Under the pieces are notes generated by a model, which made no database searches, was not told where the DNA came from, and saw only the letters and a list, made by a program, of their open reading frames with translations. This document shows positions 36,876-50,900 of a stretch of DNA of 64,000 nt, in pieces. Source of the DNA: Nomia melanderi (lineage: Eukaryota > Arthropoda > Insecta > Hymenoptera > Halictidae); assembly GCF_051020985.1 (NCBI RefSeq), contig NC_135003.1:6503501-6567500 (forward strand), read 5' to 3'. Every line of letters starts with the position of its first letter. The stretch's first letter is position 1. A program made the translations under genes and the position numbers.

Positions 36876-39800
36876 ATGGACGGAATTGATAGAGATCAAA
36901 GACTCGAAGAGATACAGAGGGAATATTTAGATTTTTTAGATGACATGGTAAGTAGAATCATTCAACGATTAAAGCGCAATTATTGTTTTCCTGGTTATTC
37001 TTTAGGAGGATCAAGGTATCTATACTACTCTTGTTAAAAATATGATCGAAGAGGGCAAGCGCAGATTGTATGTAAATATTAACGATTTGAGAAGAAAGAA
37101 TCCCAGTCGTGCAGCAAGGTGAGCACATTAAGTTTAGAACCCGCTATTTTATCAAAAAATTGTATCAGAAAGTTCTTTCAACATGCTTATGCAGTAATAC
37201 TACCTATAATTTCGATATTAATTTTATTTACAGTCTACTTAACAATTGCTTTGAAGAACACCAGGCTTTTCAAAATGCATTGAAGCAATTTGTTGGAAGC
37301 GTTGATACTGAGTATGCGAAAGGAAATATAGATTTTTTTGTAGCTTTCGAAGGAAGTTTTGGAAATAAGCATGTGACACCAAGGACACTTACATCCCGTT
37401 TCTTGAGTAACTTGGTATGCGTGGAAGGTATTGTTACAAAATGTGAGTCAAGTTTTATAAATTTTCGTATTTAATTTCACTTATATTAACATAACACTCT
37501 TACACACATTGTTGTACAAATGTTTTCAGGTTCTTTAGTACGACCTAAGGTTGTTAGAAGTGTCCACTACTGTAGTGTAACAAAAACAGTGATGGAAAGA
37601 GCTTACACTGATTTAACTTCGTTTGAAGCATTTCCACAATCTGCTGTATATCCAACTCAAGTAAATATTTTTTTTTATATCTGTATTATTTAATCCTTTG
37701 CACTCGGAAGCTTTTCACTAAAAATATTCAACATTTTCAACATAGACGACACTATTTGAAACAAACTAATGAGAAAATATACATAAATTAAGAAACAAAG
37801 CTATTTTATATGAATATTTCACATATTGATGCATTATATAAAACTTAATATTATATATAACACTTTGTAATTTTGTTATATCAAATCGAATGGTGACTGA
37901 GACTTATCTCTTGAGTGCAAAGGGTTAAACTCTTTGCAATTCATACAATATAACATAAAACTCATTTATAAATAATATCAAAACTTTATGATTATAACTT
38001 ATACATGTAGGATGAAGATGGTAATCCTTTGGAAACAGAATTTGGCCTTTCTACGTATAAAGATCACCAAACTCTTACCATACAAGAAATGCCTGAAAAG
38101 GCACCAACTGGTCAGTTACCAAGAAGTATTGATGTAATATGTGATAATGATTTAGTAGACCAATGCAAACCAGGAGATAGAGTTCAAATTGTTGGAAGCT
38201 TTAGATGTCTACCTGGCAAACAAGGAGGATATACAACAGGCACATTTAGGTTCGTCAATTACAGAATAAAGAACGTGCTACTGAATACAGATTCATCTAG
38301 AATTATTTGTATATAAAGAATATGTCTTTTTACAGAACAATATTAATTGCTAACAATATCATGCAATTGAGCAAAGAAGCTAATTTAACTATTTCTCATG
38401 ATGATGTGGCTATGTGTAAAAAGCTAGCCAAGACTAATCCATGTAGAAATATTTTCGAGTTACTTAGCAAGTCATTGGCACCTTCTATATACGGACATGA
38501 TTATGTAAAGAAGGCAATATTATGTTTGCTACTTGGCGGCGTTGAAAAACTATTACCTAATGGTACAAGATTAAGAGGGTAAAAGCATTTGCACAACCAT
38601 GTTTCATGAAAATATTTTTTAAAAATAGGAAATTATATAACTATTCATTTTTTCAGAGATGTTAATGTTATGCTTATTGGTGATCCATCGGTTGCAAAAT
38701 CACAACTTCTTCGTTATGTCTTATGCACTGCCCCAAGGGCAATACCCACTACTGGCAGAGGATCATCTGGTGTAGGTTTAACAGCTGCTGTAACTATAGA
38801 CACTGAAACAGGAGAACGTAGACTAGAAGCTGGTGCTATGGTGCTAGCAGATCGAGGAATTATTTGCATAGACGAATTTGATAAAATGTCTGACATCGAC
38901 AGAACAGCCATACACGAAGTAATGGAACAGGGAAAAGTAACAATCGCCAAAGCTGGAATACATGCTAGTTTAAATGCGAGGTGTTCAGTACTTGCAGCTG
39001 CAAATCCTGTTTACGGAAGAGTAAGGGGCTCATTGCTACACGTAACTGATTAATTGAACTAAGTAATTGGTGTTTCTATTTCACGCGAATGTTCATGTTT
39101 ACAGTATGATCAGTATAAAACGCCTATGGAAAATATTGGACTTCAAGATTCATTGCTTTCACGTTTTGACTTGTTATTCGTTATGTTAGACACGGTAGAT
39201 TCTGAACAAGATCAAATCATTAGTGACCATGTTGTCAGAATGCACAGATACAGAAGTCCGATGGAACAAGATGGCGAAGCGTTACCATTAGGTAGTAAAA
39301 TAGATATACTGACTACAAAAAATCCCGATGAAATTGTTGCTGAAAATGAAGAGATTCAGGTTTATCAAAAGTATGATCCTCTATTGCATGGTAATCTACG
39401 TTCTAAAAGGTACTTGAGTGAAAATTAATATAATATGAAAATATTATAAAACCATATTTAATATGAAAAGAAAAATTTTATATGTTTAGGGACCAAATTC
39501 TTTCTATAAACTTTATGAGGAAATACATTCACATAGCTCGCTGTATGAAACCCAAACTTACAGAAGAAGCTAGCGAAGCAATAGCTTCCGAGTATTCAAA
39601 ATTGAGATCTGAGGAGTCCGTAGAGTCTGATGTGGCAAGGGTATTTATTTTATCGTTACATTTTCAATGAATGAAATATTAATTCTGTTCTACACTCAAT
39701 CTATTGTATTCCTTTATTCAGACTCAGCCTGTAACAGCTCGTACTTTAGAAACATTGATTCGATTGTCTACAGCACATGCAAAGGCTCGTTTGTCCAAGA

Positions 39801-40563
39801 ATGTTACTGCTGAAGATGCACACGCTGCAATAGAATTGATAGAGTTCGCCTACTTTAAACGAGTTTTAGAGAAAGAAAAGAAGAAAAGAAGGCGACATGA
39901 TAGCGAAGGAAGTACACACGAAGACGAACCTAGTAGTCAAAAGAATAGAAAGCGAGTTAAAAAAACAAATAAAAATGGGGAAGAAGATCCTTACAATTTC
40001 GATAGTGAAGATGATGATCACATTGATGAAGCTGTAACCAGGGTTACTAGATCACAAAGTAGTTTGTCTCCTACTAAACGATCTGAAGAATTGTTAAAAA
40101 CAACATCTGAAGAAACGGCATCTGAGAAAACGGCAGAGCTAGAAACCTCTGTAGAAATTACTGAAGAAAGGTAAGTACATAAAATGTCAAAATTGATAAT
40201 ATTTACACTTGATATACTTACAGTGTAAATATGAAAGATCAAGGTCTTCATACATATATTGTTAAATTCACATTAAGAAAATATTCGTTTTTATTCGTTT
40301 TTTGAGTATTCCCATGTAATTTGGTATAAGTACTATACACACAATACATATTGTATAATTTTAGATTAAAAGTGTTTAGAACACTTCTTCACAAGTTGTT
40401 CCAACAACAAAGGGCGCAATCACTTCCATTGTCCAGAGTACAGGAATACGTTAATAGTGAACAGCCCCAAGTATTTACATCTGGTGAAATTACTGCAGCA
40501 ATTAACAAGATGTCTGACGCTAATCAGATAATGGCTGCGGACGATAATATCTTTCTTATGTAA
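36876..40563 (+). CDS. Mcm3: DNA replication licensing factor MCM3
   Basis: Subunit of the MCM2-7 helicase that is loaded at replication origins and unwinds DNA in the CMG complex. Exons are 36876-36947, 37006-37118, 37234-37442, 37530-37660, 38011-38249, 38336-38578, 38657-39020, 39105-39409, 39490-39640, 39722-40170 and 40365-40563. They give 824 aa, a usual MCM3 length. The N-terminal OB domain precedes the AAA+ core. Walker A is GDPSVAKSQ (Lys about 350), Walker B IICIDEFDKM, and the arginine finger SRFDLLF. The stretches GAMVLADRGI and PVYGRYDQYKTPMENIG are specific to MCM3 within the MCM family. A charged, Glu/Lys-rich low-complexity linker (about aa 680-755) separates the core from a C-terminal winged-helix-like segment ending DDNIFLM. 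An E2F-type site lies upstream and intron 4 carries a miniature transposon. Confidence 0.96.
37690..37928. mobile_element. piggyBac-like miniature element in Mcm3 intron 4
   Basis: The left end is TTAATCCTTTGCACTCGG. The reverse-complemented right end is TTAACCCTTTGCACTCAA. The 16-bp inverted ends differ at one position and begin with the TTAA typical of piggyBac insertions. At 239 bp it fills most of the 350-bp intron and has no coding capacity. Confidence 0.65.
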
Positions 40564-42603
40564 ATTACGTTTATGTAAGTCATTAATTTTATATTTTTAA
40601 AATCACTTTTAAATTTAAATTATGTAACTTTGTTATAAAATTTTTATAAAACAGATTTCACAGAGTACTTTACATTCCAATAATTTTTACTTTCGTATTC
40701 TCTCTATTTCACGTCTACTTATTCTTACATATAATTCGACCAGTTTTTGGTGTGTTTGATTTTTCTTCTCCTCAAATTAAAAAGCAAGTTAGAAATTATA
40801 TTTATCAACATTTATTATCATTCCATTGTTACAGTACAACACATTGGCACATAAACTAGCAACAGTGATCAACATTCATTACAATACTGTAAACAATATT
40901 ATTTTATGCCTCTAATTCTTCTTATTTGTTGTGTGTATATATATATATAATCGATTCATATCACGTAGATATAAATGGATGTGCTGTCTGATTTGAATAT
41001 ACATATCTAATATTTAGGCATTTTTTTCTTTTACACGTAATTTGTTCTATCCATACTTCCGTTTTTGTTAAAAAAATTCTTAATTGTCTAGTGTCGTCAA
41101 TATGAACTACTTATCAACTAAGTTTCTTTTTGTGATTAATATGAACATATTAAAAACTGGTTAGTGTTCAATCTTATACAATGAAATTGTAACATATTTC
41201 GAACTTTGTTCATTTATATGTTCAATGGTACTCATTTTGAACAGTATGCTGGTAATATTATAAATCGATACTTTTTCTTTCTTTTTTATATAAATAATTT
41301 ACACGATTAAATTATTATCATTGGGAGTATCAAATCGTTCAAATTTTTACTATACATGTGTACATATATACTTTAAACAAAAAATTACTATACATTTACA
41401 AACAGATATAGAAGTTTCACAATTGCCAATGTTATTACTACTTGCTTATCATTATAATACAGGCCTTCAGGACGTAATGTTTCTGTTGTAAATAGATTCA
41501 CATTACACTTAATTGATTTTGTTCGTACATTATTTATCCGATTGAAGCAATGAAACATGTATGAAGATTTAATGATCAATGTCGATATTAATAATCATTA
41601 AGCTTGATAATAAAACCTTTGTAACAGATTAATGTCAAATATGACACAGAAATAGGTGAGAAAGAAAGTTATTTATGATTCAATCTGATATATTAAACTT
41701 TCAACTAAAGTTTTTTCAATAGAAAAGAAATTATCATTCATGTTCCTTGTACTCATAGTTGTGCTCAACAACATCAATTTGATTTATTTTAATTAGCACT
41801 TCCGTGGTTCGATACTCTTCCATTGTACAAAACTTACTGTGTATCTAATTCTTCGATTCTATACAAATTTCATACTTCAACACCAATCACTGACAGAAAA
41901 AATATATATGTGTAACGGAATTATCAAATTATCTTCAATACGTGTAAAAACACCTATAATCTACAAAATATTAATCTATGTGGAACCTGAGTATTTGCTG
42001 AGTAGAATATTGATATACGAGGGAAAGAACTTATTAACTTAAACATTTAAGAGGATAACAGCATTAAGTATTGGAAAAAATATTCTAAAAATCAGGATTA
42101 TGTGATACAGTTCCCCTATTCCATAAGCAAATTATTCATATGTTTCGTTTGTAAAAATAACATAATAAAAAAATTAAGCATTTTATACAATATTCCTTGT
42201 ACGCCTTAATATAGAAAGCTCCTGTTACAAGATTGTTATGCTCCATTTCTAGAAAATTATACATTCAAAAAAATAGTTATCTTTTATCATATTTAATAGC
42301 ATTTCAGGAATCATGCTTTCTTTTCTCTGCGTCAAGACTGAAGGTGTTTATTAAAAAATTTTGTTTAACACAAATAGATTCAGGCACATGTTTTTTACCT
42401 TCTCTTTTAACTGTCTAATTGTTTAATTTTGGAAAACTTTATTCCCCAATTTCAACCATTCGTATGTAAATAAAAGAAAAACACACACCAAAAGACGTTC
42501 AAATAGGATTTATCTTGCACCGTTTAAATTCAAATTGGGTTTCTGTTTCAATTGTCGAACGTGTGTGTTCCATTTTCATATGCATGATTTTTTCGTAAAA
42601 TGT
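40564..42603. other. Convergent 3' UTR region of Mcm3 and na
   Basis: Mcm3 (plus) and na (minus) end towards each other 2.04 kb apart. A plus-strand ATTAAA near 40776 is a possible Mcm3 poly(A) signal. A minus-strand AATAAA near 40808 is the farthest plausible signal for na, which would give na a 3' UTR of up to about 1.8 kb. The sequence is AT-rich with no separate gene. UTR ends are inferred. Confidence 0.4.
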
Positions 42604-44936
42604 TTAAACTTCGTCTTCACTGGACTCACTGCTATATGCCAGTTGTTCTTTCCACCATTCACGAACTTCTATCATAACGCTGGAAGGTTTTGGCACTGTT
42701 GCTTTTGCATTCAAAACCTCTCGTTGTGGTCTGCTTTGTTCTGTACTCTCTGTGAGATGGGGCAAATTATTTTTTGCCATTGCTTTAAATACAACACACA
42801 AGTTAAAGGAGAAGCCAACAACTGAGGTATGTAATTATAACTTAATTCAATATGTAAGAATAACTTACGTGGTGGTCTGTTATTTCTTTTCTTAGGTGGT
42901 GCATTCTTATCCTTTTCAGACCTAATCGAAGCAGAATCTGAGGATGTTGGAGTTAAATACTTCTTCCTTGATCCACTGCCTATACTATCTGACCTTGGAA
43001 GAACTACTGGTTTCTTTGGTCTATGTTTGGATCCTTCTACATCCTATTATAAAATACATTAATGAAATTTTATAAAAAGAAAAGTAATGGTAAGTTGCTT
43101 GTATACCTTTGTTTCTACTTCCTCTTCTTTGTCTACTTCTTTTCCTTTTTCTTCTGTATGCTCTTGTTGTTGTATTGGTTGATCTGTATTTGCGCGAAGA
43201 CCAGCTACAAGATCATTTTGTTGTTTCTACAATATATAAATAACAAGGTTAATTTTCACTGAAAAAGGTTCTATATTCGTTTTTAATAATTTCATTAAGA
43301 CCTACTCCACTGGCTCGAATTTTTTTCAGACAACCCTCTAGCCAATTCCTGATTGTTTGTTTAGCAACTTCTTCTTCAATGATATATTCGAACTCTTCTC
43401 TTGCCAGCAGTTCTTCAAGCTGTAGTGCTTTTCGAATGTCAACTGAGCGATACGATAACATACTGCAGAAAAATATATAAAGCTATTGTGCCTCGGAAAA
43501 TCATATTTCTGTATAGTACTAGGTAATTACTCACTTAATAACGTCATGGAAAGTAACGTCTTCACCATTGTTCAATTTTTCTAATTCGTAACACATATGC
43601 TTGAAAAGTAGTCGATCTTTTTGCGGGTCAGTTTCCAATCTGCCTTTCAATAACCGTAAAATGAATTTCACCTGAAACACACTAATACATCATTACTTCT
43701 AGTCTAATTTATAACAGTCTATAAACTTAATAAAAACAATACTTTCAGGCGTACCCGTTTCATTGGTATGACACCCTTTTGATGATTATCGACCACATTC
43801 CAAGTGTTTTGAAAATTCCTGATGTCAGCATATGAAAGTAAAGCATCTTCTTCATTCGAATAAAATAACGAAAAGTTCTCCATAATAATAGCTGTTACGA
43901 AAGAATTAGTTTACCTATCAGGAAATTACCGGGAAAGAATCTATGAGTAGCACTGCTGGCTAAAAGATCAGTTGATACTTACCCACCAGAAGATTCAAGA
44001 CAATGTAAGTGATAATTACGTAAAATGTACAAAAATAAATTAAGGAAGCATGAAAATTGCCGCAATCAGTTTCCCAATAATTAGCAGCTGGAGTGCAATA
44101 CGGTGGTTGTATCATGCAATCGTGCATTATTTTATTCCAGTCTTCTCCTGTGACGATGCGAAAGAGCATAGCAACGCCAGTTACAGGTGACTCAAAATTG
44201 GCACGTCTAAATAATAAAGATCTTACTTAAGATCATATCGTATCAAAAACACCTGCGCTATTTCATTATCCGGAAAGAGAAGACACTGAATTCAAATTAT
44301 TGAAGTTGATGAGTATGTAGTCATATCAATTGTATAGTTGTATAGTTCTAAATCTTGCCGTTCTTATTAGTAGATGGCGTGATAAGTATATGATGTACGT
44401 ACTACTGAATCACTTGATGGCTAGGCTGATGAATTTGGCTGATTAATCAGTTTTCATTTGTTCTCGCCCAATTTTTTTGTTGGTTTTATTTCCTAATTTC
44501 TTTCATGTTTTATCCGTACTTTGAACCCATCAATTTCCACGATTTGAATATATTTTATCATTGAAAGTGTCTTTTCCTTGTTCCGTATTCTGCTGTAAAA
44601 TTAACACATTACCTTCCTATACCTTCTCCATATTTTACAGTTCCAAAGACGATCGTGCCCGCTAAGGCATAGAAGAAAACGAGGAGAAACATGCCAAATA
44701 TGATGAAGAAACTTTTACAAACGGATACTCCGACCGTCAACATTAACATTTTGAGGGTCGTATGTTTGCCAGTGATGGTGAAGAATCTAAGTATCACGAC
44801 CATAAAGCCAATCACATACGACAGATCGTTCTGCAAGAAATCACTTCTGATCATTCACAGTCGATATATATATATATATAAATAATAATAATAAATAATA
44901 TTTATATATATATATATATATAAATAAATAATTTTA

Positions 44937-44974
<38 letters not shown>

Positions 44975-47900
44975 CAACACCGAAACGAAACATCAATTTT
45001 CTTTGTTTTAAATCGATTACCGGGTAGACACATACCTTCATTGTGCAATGAATGACGATCCAAATAACACCGACAACTGTCACGAGCAAATCATATCTGT
45101 TTCTTCTGGACTGCCAATAGCCACGTGGTGTAAAAGCAATATTTTTCATGATCACTTCCACGAGGAAGATCAGTGTCAGAATCGTGGACACCGTAGCGAG
45201 TGCTTCCGTGTGTTCCTCCTCGATTCTCCACTTGAGTGGACAAGATGAAAGAGAAAGAAAAAGGTATGTCGTTACGGCAATAAAGACACGTGTCGGTTTA
45301 CTTTTACCACGGTCTAATGGTAGCCGGCAAGGAACAAATGATTCAAGGTAACAGTCTTTTGCGAATTGAGTCAAATGCTTCCTGTCTTTAACGATTACTA
45401 GTGTATCAAAATTCTGTTTAGTATTTGTGATTGTGTGTTGTGTGTTGTCATTAGATTTATAAGGAGCGCAATGTGGGAGGTTAAATGAAAATTTGTACAA
45501 CTCACAGAAACGCATAGAAGAGCACTGTTTATGAGTACCATGACCGCAATGAATCTTTTAAAATAGATGTTTTGAGTGATGTCATAGATAAAGGCTCTGA
45601 ATTTCTTTCCATCCGGTCTAGGTGGTAAATGCAACGGCTGAGCAATCTTCAGTCGCTTTTTTAAATCACACCTATTCACACAACAACGTACAATCAGATT
45701 CTTGATATTGTTAATGTACCATATAAAGACAGTTTTAATTGATTAGTTAAGTTTTTTTACCATCGTCTTTGATCGACAGTGAGTAACGCGGTTCCTTTGT
45801 TTTCAGAATAATTAGCAATAACAACACCGACGAACAGAGTCAAACCGATCATACATCCCAAAAAGATGTAGATGTGAATATAAATGGCGTGGAGCTAAAA
45901 CGTGATTGGACAATATCATTATTATGGTTAGTTTGCGCGATATCGTCGTTTGTCACCTCAAGGTGAGTAAACTTACTGGACCGAGTGCCTTGATAAGAAC
46001 ATCTCTAACGTCAAGCCATCCTTTAAATGAGAGCACCTCAAAAAGTGCCATCAGTGCATCACCGATATTATCAAAATTAAATCGTCTAGGATTCGCCCTA
46101 AAATATTTTCATTCTCTGTTTAAAATTATTCTTCAATCCACGAATGATATTTTTATACTTTAATGCCTACCAAACTCGTGGCACTAGTATAGATGGATAG
46201 CTCTCATTCTGACCCGGTCTCAGTTTCATTTTCGTCACGAAAACTCTCCTCATAAATACACCGACACACTCTTCCCGTCTCAGGATAGTCGGATCATTGC
46301 AACGAGCTAACCGACCACCGTAAAGTTGTACACCGTAACTTGCGAATATAAACATTAATAGGATCAACAGCGTAGACACCTAAAAAGCTTCTTATTCATT
46401 CTTTGTCTGAACTTTTCGCGTAAAATTCGTAATATAAACAACCTGTACTAAGGGCTTTAACTCAAAATAAAAAATAATTCTCGATATTAAAAATTCACAC
46501 GAATGAGAATATTATCTAGATTATTTTCAATATTTGGACATTCTTATGGAAGGTTGTTTTTATCAGAAATTCTTCAAATTATGGCAAAACTATTTACCAA
46601 TAAGATCTCTTTGAACCCCCTGCACAATTCATACACGACTTTCCTCATGTGTGGGACAAGCGTGAATATTCTCAGCGGTCTGACGCAACGTAAAATCATT
46701 AAAAGTTGTGCGCCAGAATTTGGTGGCACGCTTTTCGGCATCCAGCAAAGGAACACGAGGCTGACCTGAATGATCGTCGAATCATCATGAAACGATTCAG
46801 AGAGGAACTGAAAGATTTCTCGGATATTTTGGATGTGAACGTACGACATAAATGAAAACGTCCAAAACAGAGGCAACGTCTTTGATGTAGGCCTTCGGCG
46901 TAAAAAATAATCCGTCTGCCAGAATTTTAAGCGCCAATTCGATGCTCATGAAGATAACGAAACCGTATTCGGCGATTTGCAACGCAGGTACCTCCATAAC
47001 GCGGTAACGCGGCGTTTCGAACATCATGGAGATGCAAGACATAGTCGTGGCGAAGATCATCACCCAATCTAAGTACGTGACTAAACCAAGGAAGTTGCTA
47101 AAAAGCGTGTAGTTAAGTTTGCCGTTGTTTATTTATTTTCGGTTAGACGTTCAAGCAATTGTTCTACAACATATCAAAGCAGCCATTTGAAAACAGAAGC
47201 ACTTACTGCAAGCTTTTGTACTGAACTTTCCTTTCTTTCCCAGTCAACGGATCTTTCACGTTTGTGTCGTATCTCGCGTAAACGAGCGACTGGCAAATTT
47301 TCCGAAATTTGCTCTCGCGTGGCACCGCGAACAGCGGTGTGTCAAAGAACGGATGATTTTCGCGCAAATCTTCCTCACGTTGATTTCTACATCGGGTGCA
47401 ACGTGGTGAGCGTATAAATTCCAAAGACGTGGTAAAAGTGATTTATCGCTAGGAGAGAGAAAGAGAGAGAAAGAGAAAGAATTGATTGTTTTACCTGCGC
47501 ATCTCGGCCTGCTGCCTCTTAGCTTGCAGTAATTTAATGTCCAAATCATGCGGTCTACTGCGAGAAGAACTCACTCTGTTTATCCCTCCAATGTCACCAT
47601 TCTCCATCAGGTGTTCATACGTTTGCTTTAGCTTGATGGATCCGCTACGAACACTCCTCCTGATTGACCTGTTGGTCATTTATGAAAAAGCGATTAATCT
47701 TTTTATAATTAACACCTTTTAAAATTTTATTCACTTTCTTTTAAGTTTTTAGATGTTAAAGTTTAGACATAAGTATTCAAATCTTTTTGGACGAGGATTA
47801 TAGAATTATTAATTCAAATAAATTATCCACTAATTGCTTCAAGTCATAGAAGTTTTTGCATCTTCCTGTAACTTACTTTTTCTGATCAATGCGTAGTTGT

Positions 47901-50900
47901 TTGGCACTATTAACAGTACCTTGAGGCTTTAAAAGGCCTTTTCCTGGTACTGGTATCATAGCGGAATCACCTAGTAGAAGCCTCTGGTTGTTGGAGTCAC
48001 TAGGAAACAATATTGATGTAATTATAGGTCAGGAAACATGACAATGAATATTTCAAAATTATTGAATGTTATGCATACTTTATAATATAAGTAACAGCTG
48101 CCTTTTTAAGGCTAGTAACGACGTTTCGTACTTTCGGTAAATTATTTAAAATCTTAACTGGACGTTGCTTTCTATATATCATTTTTGAGTCAAAAGTTTC
48201 ATTTACTTTTTTCACTCCTTCATTTTCTTCGTTTTCCATCTCAAAAACAAATTGTCGCATAAAGCTTTCACGTACCTGCATAAACAATTTGATGTAATTA
48301 TTTTATCCACTGTAAAAATTCAAAATTTTAAAACTGGAGTACCTTTGGAAGACTAAAATCTGATGGTACTTTGTGCAAGCACGTCATTTGAGGGCTGTCA
48401 GGAAATTTTTCAAAAATTCTTAATCTAAATGGCAGAGTTTCTTTTATTTCTGCGCTTTGTTCACGAAATTTCAATTGTTTCAATTTCTTAATGTCTTCAT
48501 CCAACTCAAGATTGTCCAATATGACTGCTACGAACAAACTGAGCACAATCTTAAAAATGAATAATCGGTCAATGTATAATTACACCGTTGTTAAATTGCT
48601 ATAATAATGAATTCATTTATTATTACCAGTGTAACAAAAAGATGGTACAAAATAAAGTAAACAGCTACAAAGGGTCCCATTGTTTCATGAGTCCTAAGCA
48701 TTGTTTCATCCATAACGTCAACCCAAGCCTCTTGTGTAAGGATTTGAAACATAGACATGAATGCCTACATGAGAAATTATTAATAATTTATGTGAAATGT
48801 ATATCTGATTTATATTATATATTACCTCTGGAAAGGTTTCGAATTTGGTAAAATCGCAGAGGAAACAAAATAACTGCATGGAAATACTGGACGATATAAC
48901 CAGCAAACACATAGTAAAGATAATAAGGCTGCCAAGCTTTTTTCCAGGCCCAAATATTTTATATACAAAATCTTCCAACATTGGAGACGCTTTGATAAGT
49001 CTAACTACCCTCAGAACCTAGTTTCGCAAAAAAAAATATTTAATTTAAAATTGTGTACTCCAATTATGCTTCTATTCTTCGTAAACTTTTCTTATTTTCT
49101 GTTTCAGAACAAAATGGAATGGAAATTAATGTAGAAACCTGAAAATATGTGAATCCAGAAAGATAGAAGAACGGAATGATGTGTATGGTTGTACCAATTG
49201 CCAGCAGCAGCTCGAATTTGTGAATTGAATGCTTGTAATAACTGCGGAATCCAAGGCACCATATTTTAAACAATGTTTCTAGGTCTAAGAATATCGTGAA
49301 CGCGATCTCAGTGTAATAATAATTGTCGTAGTAAGTATGCCTTGGTTTTTCATCGTGCTTGAAGCTCATCGTAGCAGTGGTGATACCGTTTGCTAAAATA
49401 GCGCACATCACTACCATTCGAAAATGAGGAGACCTGAGAATGGCATGGCACACTGGAGAAGCCAGGCCACCATGTTTGTTTTCGTCTAAAGTTACCAAAT
49501 TCCAACCGTTGTCATCACCAGTTAATATCTAAAAAGAGATATTTAAGAAATTAATGCTTTATTTCATATAATTTTCTGTAATTTGACTAATAAGGAACAC
49601 ATATTAACGAAACAATTATTGACAAATGACTAACTTGTGATGCAGTACTGTTACTGATGTGTCCTCTAACACCCCACATTTGCTGGAACTGTACACGTAT
49701 CTCGTTAAAAGTTTCCGTGATAACAGCGATGAACACATTTTTAACAAGCCAAGCTAAGAAAAATATCATTGTACTGAAGTAAAGAACTGCACGCCAAGCC
49801 GGTAAGCTATCAATAGCACGGTACATAATGAAAACCCAACCCTCTTGTGATGCAGCTTGATAAACAGTAAAAATACTCGTAGCTGAAAAGTGGAATTGTT
49901 TCTGTTAAATATTAATAAATCGCCAAAATCTTTAAAAATGTTTACTGTACATCATTACCAAATTCATCGAAACCATTGAAACCCATAATATATTTTGATA
50001 ACTCGAGTTTCATGCAGGTCATCCCTTCTGGACATTGATATCCTGATTCAGGATCGGTCGAGCAGAATGTATCTGGAATGGCCAGACTATTTATTGTTAT
50101 GTGTTTCGGGTCAGTAGTATTAAGAACACAATGATTTTTCAATTCTCCAAAAAACTGAACACCCAGCAGGCCATACAAGGACATGAAGAAGAGGAAGAAG
50201 AGGGTCACGTTGTATATTTGTTGACTCGATCGTCTATAATCACCCAATAAACAATATAAGTATGGGATGTTGAATGAAAGCTAAAATACCATATAAGATT
50301 CCTTACTTGAATATTTGATTAATTCTAGCTTTCGGCATGGAGAACTTAAGGTAGACTCTAAGGAAGCGTATCATAATCAAAGGTCTTGGTGCCCGTAATA
50401 TTGAAACGTAACTGAATTTCAAAACAAATCCTAGCATCTCAAACATTTGTAAAATTACGGACAACCAAAGGAAGACAACCATACTCCCATCAAATTGGCA
50501 CCAATGGTCTTTCAAGTAAGATTTATCCTTCTGCAACGAAACATGCAATATTTAATAATAAGCTAAAGTAAATTATTTCGTAATGGTATCGAGTTACCTT
50601 CAGTATACCTCTGATGTGCATCTTAGCGATCATTTCAGCAGTAAATAAAAACGTAACTATTAAATCACAAACAAAAGTAACATATTGAAGGGGCGGAATG
50701 TTTTCAAAAGTCTTAGGAGTATTTAAGCAGACTGAAATTAATGATACCAGGGCGCAAGACCTCATCAATCTTCTAACCCACAACTGAAACAATTAAATAA
50801 TTAGTATCGTATCTTAACAGACATAAGGTAAATTAAGTTTTTCATTTCATTCATTTAGAAATCACCTTGTTCACCCACTCTATGTCAGTGCTCTCATTGA

